37,521 nt of DNA from Bordetella parapertussis (GTDB lineage Bacteria > Pseudomonadota > Gammaproteobacteria > Burkholderiales > Burkholderiaceae_B). The notes under the pieces were generated by a model. That model was not told the origin of the DNA and searched no databases. It saw only the letters and a list, made by a program, of their open reading frames with translations. Location: the NCBI GenBank assembly GCA_945903445.1, contig CAMDNZ010000030.1, forward strand, positions 1-37,521, given 5' to 3'. Position numbers and translations under genes: made by a program. Of this stretch, positions 1 to 7,821 are shown one piece after another (position 1 is the first letter of the stretch; every line of letters starts with the position of its first letter).

Positions 1-910
1 GCCACATGCGAATGTTGCGCGGGTTGAGCACCTCGGCGGAATGGCGAATCAAGGTCTGGATGCCGCCTACCGCCCACCGCTGGCGCTGGCGAAACAAGCC
101 GCGGACAGTCTCCGGCATCAATATCCAGCACAGCGCACGCGGCTCGAACCGTAATCGCCAGCCCGCCAACTGGAGTTTCCAACTGACGTCGATGTCTTCG
201 GTCAACACGTCGGTGCTCCAGAATCCCGTTTCCAGCAGGGCTTTGCGGCGAAACAGCGCCAGCACGCCGGACACCGTGAAGAGGCTGCCCCACAACTGCT
301 GAGTTCGCTTGATCAGTCCGATGGTCGAAGAGAATTCGCCCACCTGCATGCGGCCCAGCAATGTCGTGCGGGTGCGAATACGCGGGTTGCCGGTGACGGC
401 CCCCAATGTAGGCGAGCGCAGCAGGTGCCGCAGCATCCAGGCAATGGCGTCCGGATGCACCAGCGCGTCGCCATCGATCCCCAGGATGTACTCGCCGTTG
501 GCCAGCATGACGGCGGTGTTCAGGCTGACGGCTTTGCCCTGGTTCGACGCGTTGTGCAGAACGCGCAGACGGGGATATTCCCGTGCCATCCGATCCAGGA
601 TTTCGCCGGTTTTGTCGGTACTGCCATCGTTGATGGCAATGACTTCCGTGTTCGGATAGCGCGTTCGCATGGTCTGCTCGATCACTTCGCGCACGCACTG
701 CTCCTCGTTGTAGCAGGGCACGACCATGGTCACCAGAGGCTGGGCGGGCAGCAAGGCCAAGGGGTCCGGCGGTGTGTGTTTGCGGCGTTCGAAGAACAGC
801 GCGTGCGCCAGGCCGCCCGCCATCCAGACGTAGGCCATCAGAAAGGGGTAATAGAAAACGTAGTCGAAGACGAAGGCGATGAATCGCGAGTCAGTGAAGG
901 CGGCCATCAT
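1..910 (-). CDS. pgaC: Poly-beta-1,6-GlcNAc synthase PgaC (partial, cut by window edge)
   Basis: Processive family 2 glycosyltransferase of the inner membrane that polymerises UDP-GlcNAc into poly-beta-1,6-N-acetylglucosamine (PNAG). I read 303 codons on the minus strand from ATG 910. An N-terminal membrane segment lies at about residues 9-40. The GT-A core follows, with VPCYNEE near residue 65, NDGSTD near 94, a DGD metal/UDP motif at D156-D158, the acceptor-side TEDID at 237-241 and QRQRW at 275-279, the classic processive-synthase set. The C-terminal membrane helices (family length about 420-440 residues) lie beyond position 1. The start ATG overlaps the pgaB stop as ATGA, so the two are probably translationally coupled; a second ATG follows immediately. 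In Bordetella the same gene is called bpsC. The pgaD partner would lie off the window. Function is well supported. Confidence 0.95.
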   Translation of the reverse strand, partial: MMAAFTDSRFIAFVFDYVFYYPFLMAYVWMAGGLAHALFFERRKHTPPDPLALLPAQPLVTMVVPCYNEEQCVREVIEQTMRTRYPNTEVIAINDGSTDKTGEILDRMAREYPRLRVLHNASNQGKAVSLNTAVMLANGEYILGIDGDALVHPDAIAWMLRHLLRSPTLGAVTGNPRIRTRTTLLGRMQVGEFSSTIGLIKRTQQLWGSLFTVSGVLALFRRKALLETGFWSTDVLTEDIDVSWKLQLAGWRLRFEPRALCWILMPETVRGLFRQRQRWAVGGIQTLIRHSAEVLNPRNIRMW

Positions 911-3093
911 GGGTGTGCGGCGTTCTTCGATTCGCCGGGCCATCGCGACACGGCGCGCTGGTCTCGCAAGCGAGACAAGGTTTCAGGCGATACGATCGAT
1001 TGCGGACGATAGGCCCGGGCCGATTGTGGGCGATCGGTCGCAGCCGCGTCGATCGGCAACAAGGGCGCTGCGGCGGCTTCGGGGGCCAGCGTAGGCGGTG
1101 TCGTCAGACCACGCTCGGTGCCGGCGAGTGTCGTGCGTACCGAGACGCCCGCCCGGGCGACGGCCAGCGCCGGCTGGTCGCGGTGGAAGTCGTCCGGGTA
1201 GTAGGCCAGATGGCGCGCACCGGCCTGACGCAACAGTGCGAAGTGGCGTGCCATCACCTCGTCGTCGATGGGGCGGCCCGTGCGCCAGTCGCGGCTTTGC
1301 AATTCGAACAGGGTTCGAGAAAGCCCCCGGGGATGCTCGGCCACACGCGCCACCAGGGTCTTCAGCCATGTATCGGGATTGTCGGCCTGCTCCATATAAG
1401 GCATGGCCATGACGGCGGTGTAGTCGTACGCGTCGATCGATTGCGCCAGATCCTGCGCGAACCACGCCTGCGATTCCGGTTGAAGAATGGGTCGGGTGAA
1501 CAGATTGCGGGCGGTCAGAATGTCCGGGTGCCACTGACGCACGCGATCGGCCAGCATCAAGGTGAAGTCGGTCAGATGACGGGTCTTGCCGGCTGTCCAA
1601 CGCGCCATGGCCGCCGGGTCGGCACGAATCGCGGCGATGTCGCCCGGCAGGCCCCATGCGCGATAAGCGGCCAGCGCTGGAGGACTGGCGTCTTCGTCAT
1701 CGGCCAGCATCGCGTCGTCGTGAAACAGCAGGCCGCCAAAGCTCGCGTGCTGCGCCAGGTCTTCGTAGATCTCGGCGATGTATTCACGCGCGGCCGGGTC
1801 GAACGAGGACAAGCGTGCATAACGCTCCGGGCCTACCGGCAATACGGTGCGTGCGGCCATCGGATCGCCCGCAACCGGACGAAACGCCATGACCGGCATC
1901 CAGGCATAGACGCGCACGTGGGTTCGGGTGCGCAACTGCCAGGCCACCCGGTTGAACAGGTCGGCGCGCACGGGCAGGTGGCGATTCGGAAAGTACAGCA
2001 TGTCGGCCGCGCCATCGCCATCGGGATCGGCGAACGCTTGCAAGAACACGCTGCTCGGCCCGATGGCCAGCACACGCTCCAACAGGCGCGACAGATTGGC
2101 CTCTTGCTGAACCGGGTCGGGGTCGTACACATAATCGAGGTCGATGTGCATGGCCCGATTGATCGGGTCGACGACGCCTTCGCCTTCGGGGGCGCGCAGC
2201 AAGGTGAAATCGGGCACGGTCATGTCGTAGGTCGCCAGCCCCCGGCGAATCCGGTCGAGCGAAACATCGGGGCCGTTCGGTCCCTCTTCCAGGCTCAGCG
2301 CGAGGGGCAGGCCAGCGCGGCGGGCCGCAGCCAGCGCGCGATCCGAATACGCGCCGTAAGGCCACACCACGGCTCGCACGGTCTGGCCGGTTTTACTCTC
2401 GATAATCTCGCGGCTGGTACGCAGGTCGGCCTCGATGCGGCGGGCTTGCCGCTCGGGTGTCTCGTAGCGCTGGCTGCCTGGGTCGTAGCGCAAAGTGCTG
2501 GCGGCGGGTTGAAGATTGCCTTGTGGATTGGCCAGAATGCCTCGATGCATGTCGTGGCTGTGCGTGGCGAACTCGACCAGACCGGACCGCGCCATTTCAC
2601 GCGCCTGATCCCAGGTCATCAGCGGCGGCTGGGGCGGGGTCTGGGGACGCCTCGATCCGTCCATCCACCCCGTGACTAATGCCATGACGGCTGGAAACCT
2701 GAATTGTTTGAGCAGCGGGAAGACTTTGTCGTAAGCGCTGGCGTAACCATCGTCGAAGGTCAGGAGCACGGCGCGCGGCGGTAGCGGCGGTCCTCCCGCG
2801 CGAGCGCGTTCGATCTGCGTGAGGCTGACGGGATGATGCCCCGTGTCGGCCAGCCATGCGAACCAGTTGGCCAGTGTCGTTTCGTCGATGGCTGTGGCTT
2901 CAGGTTGGGTGCCGAAGGTGTTCAGCACGTCGCTGCGAACGTCGTGCAGTGCGATCGCGCGGAACGTCATGCCATCGTCCGGGTCGGGTTCGGGCACGCG
3001 TTGAGCGTGGGCGGCGGTCACGCTCATCAGCGCGCTCAGCAACAGCGTGGCGTAGGTTTGCGCCGCACGCCGGGAAAATAGATCGCGCATCAT
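907..3093 (-). CDS. pgaB: PNAG deacetylase PgaB
   Basis: Periplasmic enzyme that partly de-N-acetylates PNAG before export; 728 residues. The N-terminal half is a polysaccharide deacetylase (NodB-like) domain. LTFDDG gives D114/D115, and FATHSHDMH gives H178 and H183, with the same five-residue spacing as the metal-binding histidines of E. coli PgaB. The C-terminal half (about 290-650) matches the glycoside-hydrolase-like domain that binds or cleaves the polymer. A signal peptide is visible (RRAAQTYATLLLSALMS, cleavage likely after AHA, residue 30). No cysteine is present there, so unlike E. coli PgaB it does not look like a lipoprotein. The start is ATG 3093, which overlaps the pgaA stop as ATGA. 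The frame is open further upstream inside pgaA, but that extension has no signal peptide and is rejected. Called bpsB in Bordetella. Confidence 0.94.
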   Translation of the reverse strand: MMRDLFSRRAAQTYATLLLSALMSVTAAHAQRVPEPDPDDGMTFRAIALHDVRSDVLNTFGTQPEATAIDETTLANWFAWLADTGHHPVSLTQIERARAGGPPLPPRAVLLTFDDGYASAYDKVFPLLKQFRFPAVMALVTGWMDGSRRPQTPPQPPLMTWDQAREMARSGLVEFATHSHDMHRGILANPQGNLQPAASTLRYDPGSQRYETPERQARRIEADLRTSREIIESKTGQTVRAVVWPYGAYSDRALAAARRAGLPLALSLEEGPNGPDVSLDRIRRGLATYDMTVPDFTLLRAPEGEGVVDPINRAMHIDLDYVYDPDPVQQEANLSRLLERVLAIGPSSVFLQAFADPDGDGAADMLYFPNRHLPVRADLFNRVAWQLRTRTHVRVYAWMPVMAFRPVAGDPMAARTVLPVGPERYARLSSFDPAAREYIAEIYEDLAQHASFGGLLFHDDAMLADDEDASPPALAAYRAWGLPGDIAAIRADPAAMARWTAGKTRHLTDFTLMLADRVRQWHPDILTARNLFTRPILQPESQAWFAQDLAQSIDAYDYTAVMAMPYMEQADNPDTWLKTLVARVAEHPRGLSRTLFELQSRDWRTGRPIDDEVMARHFALLRQAGARHLAYYPDDFHRDQPALAVARAGVSVRTTLAGTERGLTTPPTLAPEAAAAPLLPIDAAATDRPQSARAYRPQSIVSPETLSRLRDQRAVSRWPGESKNAAHP

Positions 3094-5747
3094 GGTTGGA
3101 ATGGGATGGAAACGTTCAAGAAAAGATGGCGGCGGGTTTCGTCCACGCCGTCGTAGGGTTGGCGCGCGATGCCGATGCCATAACTGAACTGCCAGCCTGC
3201 ATCCAGCGTCCACTCGTGCGAGTACGCCAGTGCCCAGGTGCCCGCAGCGCCGTAGCCGGCCTGGCGGTAATGGCCGAGGTCTGTCTCCAGAACCTGCGCC
3301 ATGCGGCGATGATCGCGCTTCCAGGTCAGGTATTCGGTGCGCACACCAATGCGGCCGGCGGTTTCGCGATCCGGGCTGAAATAAGGTACGTCCTGACGAT
3401 CGCCGCGGGCAGTCTCGACGCCGACGGTGCTGTCCACACGCCAGCGGCCGCCCGAAATCCAACGCTCTTGCCATTGCAGCCCGACCGATTGGCGGGCGTT
3501 GCCGTCGCTGTAGTTCATGCGTGCGGCATCGGTCGAAAAACTGCGGGCTTCGTCCACGACATAGCGTGCGCCGACCGATGCCTCGCGTGCGCCGATGTCG
3601 TCGCGGCGTGCTTTATAGGGGGTGTTGATGCTGTTGGAGTCCAGGCTTGCTGACAGGCGCCATTGGTCGCTGGCACGGTAATTGACCTGCGCCGCCACGC
3701 CGCCGCGGTACGGCCCCCTGTTGGCGCGATGAGCCTCGCCGGACACCAACCACGGTCCTGCCAGCCATTCGATGCCTACGCCGCTGCGGCCCAGTCGAAT
3801 GGAGTCGGGGTCGGTTTCGCCGCGGGCTTCGACATGACGTGCGAACACGCGCCATTGGTCGTCGATCAGACCCGAGCGCAGATGCGTATCGACCCGCCAG
3901 TCGCGATTGGCGAGCGCGGCGCCCTGGCGACCGGCGCCGGCATCGATGTCCAAGCGGGGCGAGCCCTGGATCATCAGCTCGCGTTGTGCATCATGCGTGG
4001 CTTGTGACGTGGGGGCTGTCTCGATCAGCGCCTGGGTGCGTGCTCGGCCTTCCTTGAGATAGCCTGCACCGATCAGTGCGCGGGCATAAGCGGCCTCGAC
4101 TTCGGGATCGTGCGGATGATCGGTACGCAGTGCCTCGACCTGGTCGAGCGCGGCCTGCGGATGTTCGCGTGCTTGAGCCGTCTCGGCACGGCCGACGCCG
4201 AAGCCTGGATTGAGCGGCGCCATGGCAGTCAATGCCTCGAAGCTGCGCTCGGCTTGAGCGGGGTGATCGGTATACAGCTGGATACGCGCACGCAGGTGGC
4301 GCACTTCGCCGTACTGTGGGTTGGCCTGGCCGGGAGTCGGACTGCGACGCAAATAAGCCGGGGTGGCGGTTTCGAGTTGCCGTAGAAGCTGTTCGCCTTG
4401 CTCGAAGCGCGCGGTGTCGATGTAGGCGTAGACCAGGCCCACGTGGGTATCGCTGGGCATAGTCAGGGCAGAGCCCGCTAACGCAATGGCCTGTTCGTAT
4501 AACGGCACGGCCAGATCGGAACGACGTTGGCGTTGATATGCGCCCGCGACATCAGCCAAGGCGTAATAGGGCAGGTCGGCGTTCTGCGCGAGAAGCGCGT
4601 GATACTCGTCGATGACGGCCCGATCGTGCCCCAACTGACGCCACGCGGCTAGGCGGTCGTAGCGCAGCGCAAGCTCGATTAAGCGCCACCCGGATGCTTG
4701 TGCCGCCGCGATGTCTCGATCGAATTGCGGCAGCAGTGCGAGCAGCGCCCCGTAGCGTTCGCGGCCCTCACCGGCACGTTGCGCCGACTCGGTCCCTGCC
4801 CACCGCAGCCTTTGTCCCAAGGCTGCCTGGCTCAGACGGGCTTGCTGCTTTGCATCGAATGCGCCGGGATGACGTGTGTTCACATCGGTGGCGTAAGCCT
4901 GCGCGCGAGTGGCTGCATGACGTGCCAGCGCATCGGCCACGGCGAATCGGGCATAAGCATGATCGGGCTGCATGGCCAGCAGGTCTTCGTACGCGCCCAA
5001 GGCTTCGAGCGGCAGCCCTCGTGCCTCCGCGAGTGCGCCCCGGGCTTCGAGCAGTGCGATGCGCTGTACGCGCGTCGGTGAGCGCCATTGACGCTCGGTC
5101 GCGTCCAGTGCTGCACCGGCGCGAGCGTAGGCGCCCGCATCCGTCAGCCATAAGGCTTCCAGGATGCGGGGCTGCCAGGCTGCAGGCTCACGAACCCGCA
5201 GGCGTTGAACGGCCTGCGCCTGGATGTCGCGAGCGCCAACGGCGCGTGCCGCATACGCGGCGTCGAACAAAGCGTAGGCCGGCAACTGCCCGATCGGGCC
5301 GAGCCGTGCCCAGTGAACCGCTTGCTCGTCCTGTCCGGCCAGTCGCGCAATGATGACGCCGTCGGCGGCCAGGCGCTGGCAAAGGTCTGTGGTCGTGGCG
5401 TCGCCGAACCATTGATCGAGGCGCTGCAAGACATCGGACCAGCTGGTGGATCGCTGACGTGCCGAGTGCATGAGCGCGTCATGCGCGGCTCGGCTATAGG
5501 CTTGCGCGTGCGCAGTCGGCGTAATGACGGCGTTCGCGGCGAGATCGGTCGCGGCATGGGCGGTGGGCCACCAGAACACGGACGCGCACAACAACGCGCC
5601 TGTGGTGCAGACGGGTACGAAACGGTTGATGGGCGTTGCGTGCAGCGCCGGACGACAGGGTACTGAATGGGTTCGCACAAAAAGATCCGACTTGCGCGAC
5701 GGCGTAAGCGTGCGTCGCAAAGCATGCAGCGTAGGCCGGACCTTCAA
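3090..5747 (-). CDS. pgaA: PNAG outer-membrane export porin PgaA
   Basis: Outer-membrane secretin-like porin that exports partly deacetylated PNAG; up to 885 residues. The N-terminus has a hydrophobic signal (TGALLCASVFWW ending at AHA, about residue 65). A long helical TPR-type region follows (alanine-rich repeats, about 80-590). The C-terminal third has alternating strands typical of the 16-stranded beta-barrel, ending in a Phe-containing terminal strand. It is the first gene of the pga operon and overlaps pgaB by 4 nt. The start is uncertain: no in-frame ATG exists, the longest frame opens at TTG 5747, and an in-frame GTG about 22 codons later would give a more usual signal peptide. No convincing Shine-Dalgarno supports either. 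In Bordetella the gene is bpsA. Family assignment is firm; the start is not. Confidence 0.9.
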   Translation of the reverse strand: MKVRPTLHALRRTLTPSRKSDLFVRTHSVPCRPALHATPINRFVPVCTTGALLCASVFWWPTAHAATDLAANAVITPTAHAQAYSRAAHDALMHSARQRSTSWSDVLQRLDQWFGDATTTDLCQRLAADGVIIARLAGQDEQAVHWARLGPIGQLPAYALFDAAYAARAVGARDIQAQAVQRLRVREPAAWQPRILEALWLTDAGAYARAGAALDATERQWRSPTRVQRIALLEARGALAEARGLPLEALGAYEDLLAMQPDHAYARFAVADALARHAATRAQAYATDVNTRHPGAFDAKQQARLSQAALGQRLRWAGTESAQRAGEGRERYGALLALLPQFDRDIAAAQASGWRLIELALRYDRLAAWRQLGHDRAVIDEYHALLAQNADLPYYALADVAGAYQRQRRSDLAVPLYEQAIALAGSALTMPSDTHVGLVYAYIDTARFEQGEQLLRQLETATPAYLRRSPTPGQANPQYGEVRHLRARIQLYTDHPAQAERSFEALTAMAPLNPGFGVGRAETAQAREHPQAALDQVEALRTDHPHDPEVEAAYARALIGAGYLKEGRARTQALIETAPTSQATHDAQRELMIQGSPRLDIDAGAGRQGAALANRDWRVDTHLRSGLIDDQWRVFARHVEARGETDPDSIRLGRSGVGIEWLAGPWLVSGEAHRANRGPYRGGVAAQVNYRASDQWRLSASLDSNSINTPYKARRDDIGAREASVGARYVVDEARSFSTDAARMNYSDGNARQSVGLQWQERWISGGRWRVDSTVGVETARGDRQDVPYFSPDRETAGRIGVRTEYLTWKRDHRRMAQVLETDLGHYRQAGYGAAGTWALAYSHEWTLDAGWQFSYGIGIARQPYDGVDETRRHLFLNVSIPFQP

Positions 5748-6049
5748 TCAGCTGGGGTGAAGATGAGTAAAGAAAGTTGTTGCGTCGCAAAAGCGTTCAA
5801 TCGCCAGCGAAAGCGCACAGATTAATGGTTTTCATGAATTTCTCTTCTGATGTATGGCGCGCCGCTGTAGGGTTTACTCGCAAAACGAGAACCGTTCAGC
5901 AACACACGCGAAAGGATGTGTATGACAGCGAAATAATGCGGTCATCTAATCTTGTGGATCGCCAACGTACGACAGGCCGCGTGCTTGCGCGCGCGGCCTG
6001 TCGGGTATGCGTGACGAGATCGATGCGGTCGTCCGGTGCGCTCCTGTTC
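5748..6049. other. Intergenic region upstream of pgaA
   Basis: About 300 bases between the end of the small minus-strand gene at 6050 and pgaA. It should hold the pga promoter and leader on the minus strand. The part near pgaA (5760-5870) is AT-richer than its surroundings. I see no riboswitch or tRNA. The one strong structure is the hairpin at 5971-6002, listed separately. Open frames crossing this stretch have no family-like sequence. Confidence 0.4.
5971..6002 (-). terminator. 11-bp stem hairpin, probable terminator of the 6050-6812 gene pair
   Basis: GACAGGCCGCG at 5971-5981 is perfectly complementary to CGCGGCCTGTC at 5992-6002, with a 10-nt loop. It lies just after the stop of the minus-strand gene at 6050 and before pgaA. 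There is no run of T on either side, so this is not a canonical intrinsic terminator. A transcript-end stabiliser or regulatory hairpin is equally possible. Confidence 0.45.
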
Positions 6050-6445
6050 TCAGCGAATACCGGGCTCGTCGCGCCTCGCCGGTGCATCGATGGGCGCAGG
6101 AAGTGGTCCGGTTGTATCGGCCGATAAGGGGCGCTCGCGTCGCTCAGGGATACGTGCCGTCACTGGCCGGTTACGGTCGCCGGACTGAGCCACGCGAACA
6201 ACCTCCTGCACTCGATTCTTCAACATGATCATGGCGAGTGCCCGCAGGGGGGCTTTGATAGCGGGCGGCATTTTCAACATCGACACCGCAAACAGCGCGG
6301 CGGGGATTGCCCAAGGCTTGAGTTCGGGCGAGAGTCGAAAGTCGCTGGCCACGCGTGGCGGGTGATCGGTGACCAGCGCCACCCGATCGGCTTCCATCTG
6401 TTCCAGCAACAGCGTTTTTTTAACGGCAGGATTCGAATCACTCAT
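6050..6445 (-). CDS. Small protein of unknown function (YqjK-like by position)
   Basis: 131 residues from ATG 6445, overlapping the upstream yqjE-like gene by 8 nt. The N-terminus is charged and coil-like (KKTLLLEQMEADRVAL). A hydrophobic stretch follows at about residues 46-75 (PWAIPAALFAVSMLKM), then an Arg/Pro-rich tail. Small proteins with a polar N-terminal helix and one weak membrane stretch commonly follow YqjE/DUF1469 genes (YqjK in E. coli), and the resemblance here is in architecture and position, not in a clear sequence match. The stop is followed by the hairpin at 5971-6002. The gene is probably co-transcribed with the 6812 gene; its function is unknown. Confidence 0.6.
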   Translation of the reverse strand: MSDSNPAVKKTLLLEQMEADRVALVTDHPPRVASDFRLSPELKPWAIPAALFAVSMLKMPPAIKAPLRALAMIMLKNRVQEVVRVAQSGDRNRPVTARIPERRERPLSADTTGPLPAPIDAPARRDEPGIR

Positions 6446-6812
6446 GACGCCCCCGGATGGCTTGCAGGTCCAGTTTGATTTGTTCGCTTAAGACCGACGT
6501 AGGCGCATCGTTTGGTGCAGCCCGTTTGGCGTACACCAGGGCAATGAGCGCCAGCGCAAGCCATACGCCGAAAATCCACCAGGCCGCCGTAATTCGCGCA
6601 TCGGTATGCCAGTAGCTGACCAGCACGGCAATCGACAAGAATGCCAGCGCGAACAGAACGCAAAACAGCATAGCGACATAGGCGACGATGCTGCGAATGA
6701 GCGCGTCTTTATATAGCGCGACTTCCAACAGGCCGAGTTCGACATAATTGCCGACTCTGACGCCAGCGAATTGTGCAAGGCGTCTGTAATACGCCAGTCT
6801 TTCCCGAATCAT
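6438..6812 (-). CDS. YqjE-like phage-holin-family membrane protein (DUF1469)
   Basis: 124 residues from ATG 6812. This start is preceded by GGGAGGA about 4-5 nt upstream, a good ribosome binding site; the frame extends 23 codons further but that part is low-complexity and lacks such a site. There are two strong membrane segments, about residues 39-66 (YVAMLFCVLFALAFLSIAVL) and 74-94 (WWIFGVWLALALIALVYA), flanked by a basic amphipathic N-terminus and a polar C-terminus, the layout of the YqjE/Holin_3_6 family. Members usually sit beside DUF883 (YqjD/ElaB) genes; none is visible here. It probably sits in the inner membrane and may matter in stress or stationary phase, but its role is not established. 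Confidence 0.75.
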   Translation of the reverse strand: MIRERLAYYRRLAQFAGVRVGNYVELGLLEVALYKDALIRSIVAYVAMLFCVLFALAFLSIAVLVSYWHTDARITAAWWIFGVWLALALIALVYAKRAAPNDAPTSVLSEQIKLDLQAIRGRHE

Positions 6813-6917
6813 GCGTCCTCCCGGTTTGCGATATGGCCTTCCTCTTCGGGGGAGGTAGCAAGTGCAGTGCCGGGAAGACAACTCGGCGTAAAAGAAACGA
6901 ATGTCGGTGGCGGCAGC

Positions 6918-7751
6918 TTAGGCGCGAAAAGCGTGGGCTGCCGCGCAAGGCCACGCGCTACGGTGAGTCTCGCCAGGTAAGAATCGATAGTGCACCGTGA
7001 GTCCACTCACCCCGGACAGCACGCGCGCTAATTCGCGGTTGCCATCGACCATGGCGCGTTCGATGCGCGTATTGAGAAGGTCCTCGCGCGCCTGATCGGG
7101 CAGGCGCTCTTCGGCAGGCGTGAGGGATTGATCGTATTCGGCGGCGGTCAGCAAGACCCGCGTGCCTTCGATGGCGTGAACGCCGCTGGCGGCAAACCGT
7201 GCCGCAGCAACGGATAGATAGCCCGATCGCCACCAGACCGACGGGCTCGACGCCACCCAGGTTCCGAAAGCGCCGGGCTGGCAAAATAAGGTGTCCAGCA
7301 CAAATAGCCCACCCAAGGAGTGGCCCATCAAGGTCTGGCGCGCCGGATCGACGGGCCACCGCGACTCGACCGCTTGCCGCACTGCGCCCAGCAGAAATTG
7401 CCGGAATGCAGCCGCACCGCCTGCCTTGGCCTCATGCGCATCGATGCATTCGGGCGCGTAGTCGTGGGCGCGGCGGCTGGCACCGGTATAACCGACGGCC
7501 ACCAGCATGCGCGGCTCGGGCAAGCCCGGCGCACCGTGCCCGACCTGGTAGCACAGGATCTCGCGGATGACGGGAAAGGTGTCGCCGTCCAGCATATACG
7601 TCACAGGCCAGCCGGCTGCGGGCATCGCGCCGGACGGGCAGGACACATGAATCGAATAGGCGCCGCCCGGACCGTCCAGGCCGATGGTGGCGGTGCGGTC
7701 CAAGTCATAGGCGGCAGTGGTCGGGTGGGTGAAGTCGGGAAACAAAATCAT
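6918..7751 (-). CDS. Siderophore esterase-like alpha/beta hydrolase (IroE/BesA type), esterase 1
   Basis: 277 residues, Esterase-D fold family that includes the ferric-enterobactin/salmochelin and bacillibactin trilactone hydrolases Fes, IroE and BesA. The nucleophile elbow is GHSLGGLFVLD with Ser145, then SSPSVWW (the IroE-type block after the nucleophile). The likely catalytic His is His263 in GETHRSAW. No signal peptide is visible, so it is probably cytoplasmic and would hydrolyse an imported ferric siderophore. It is divergent from the FecCD permease, sharing a 70-nt intergenic with a Fur-like inverted repeat, and the neighbouring EntE/EntF genes support a catecholate-ester substrate. The start ATG 7751 is the only good one. 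Which siderophore it cleaves, and whether the trimer or linear ester, cannot be read from sequence. Confidence 0.85.
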   Translation of the reverse strand: MILFPDFTHPTTAAYDLDRTATIGLDGPGGAYSIHVSCPSGAMPAAGWPVTYMLDGDTFPVIREILCYQVGHGAPGLPEPRMLVAVGYTGASRRAHDYAPECIDAHEAKAGGAAAFRQFLLGAVRQAVESRWPVDPARQTLMGHSLGGLFVLDTLFCQPGAFGTWVASSPSVWWRSGYLSVAAARFAASGVHAIEGTRVLLTAAEYDQSLTPAEERLPDQAREDLLNTRIERAMVDGNRELARVLSGVSGLTVHYRFLPGETHRSAWPCAAAHAFRA

Positions 7752-7760
7752 GAGATACTA

Positions 7761-7780
7761 AACAGAAATGATTCTCTGTT
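7761..7780. promoter_or_regulatory. Inverted repeat between divergent iron genes, candidate Fur site
   Basis: AACAGA (7761-7766) and TCTGTT (7775-7780) form a perfect inverted repeat around AATGATTC. On the minus strand, GAATCATT matches the core of the Fur consensus, but only about 10 of 19 positions agree overall. The position, between esterase 1 and the FecCD permease, favours an iron-responsive operator for both. It is weaker than the box at 9762. Confidence 0.45.
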
Positions 7781-7821
7781 GACTTATACACCACGCGCTC
7801 GTTCGCCGTCGGCCATCTAAC

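Noticed and set aside
913..2679. Long plus-strand frame (588 codons) opposite pgaB
   Set aside because: It is the antisense shadow of a well-conserved deacetylase gene; composition is typical of GC-rich antisense frames and no motif is seen.
3094..3474. N-terminal extension of pgaB into pgaA
   Set aside because: It lies inside the pgaA barrel-coding region, and the signal peptide begins at the ATG at 3093.
6809..7006. 65-codon minus-strand frame ending at the yqjE-like start
   Set aside because: It overlaps the end of esterase 1 and has no recognisable features; the ATGA junction at its end is likely chance.
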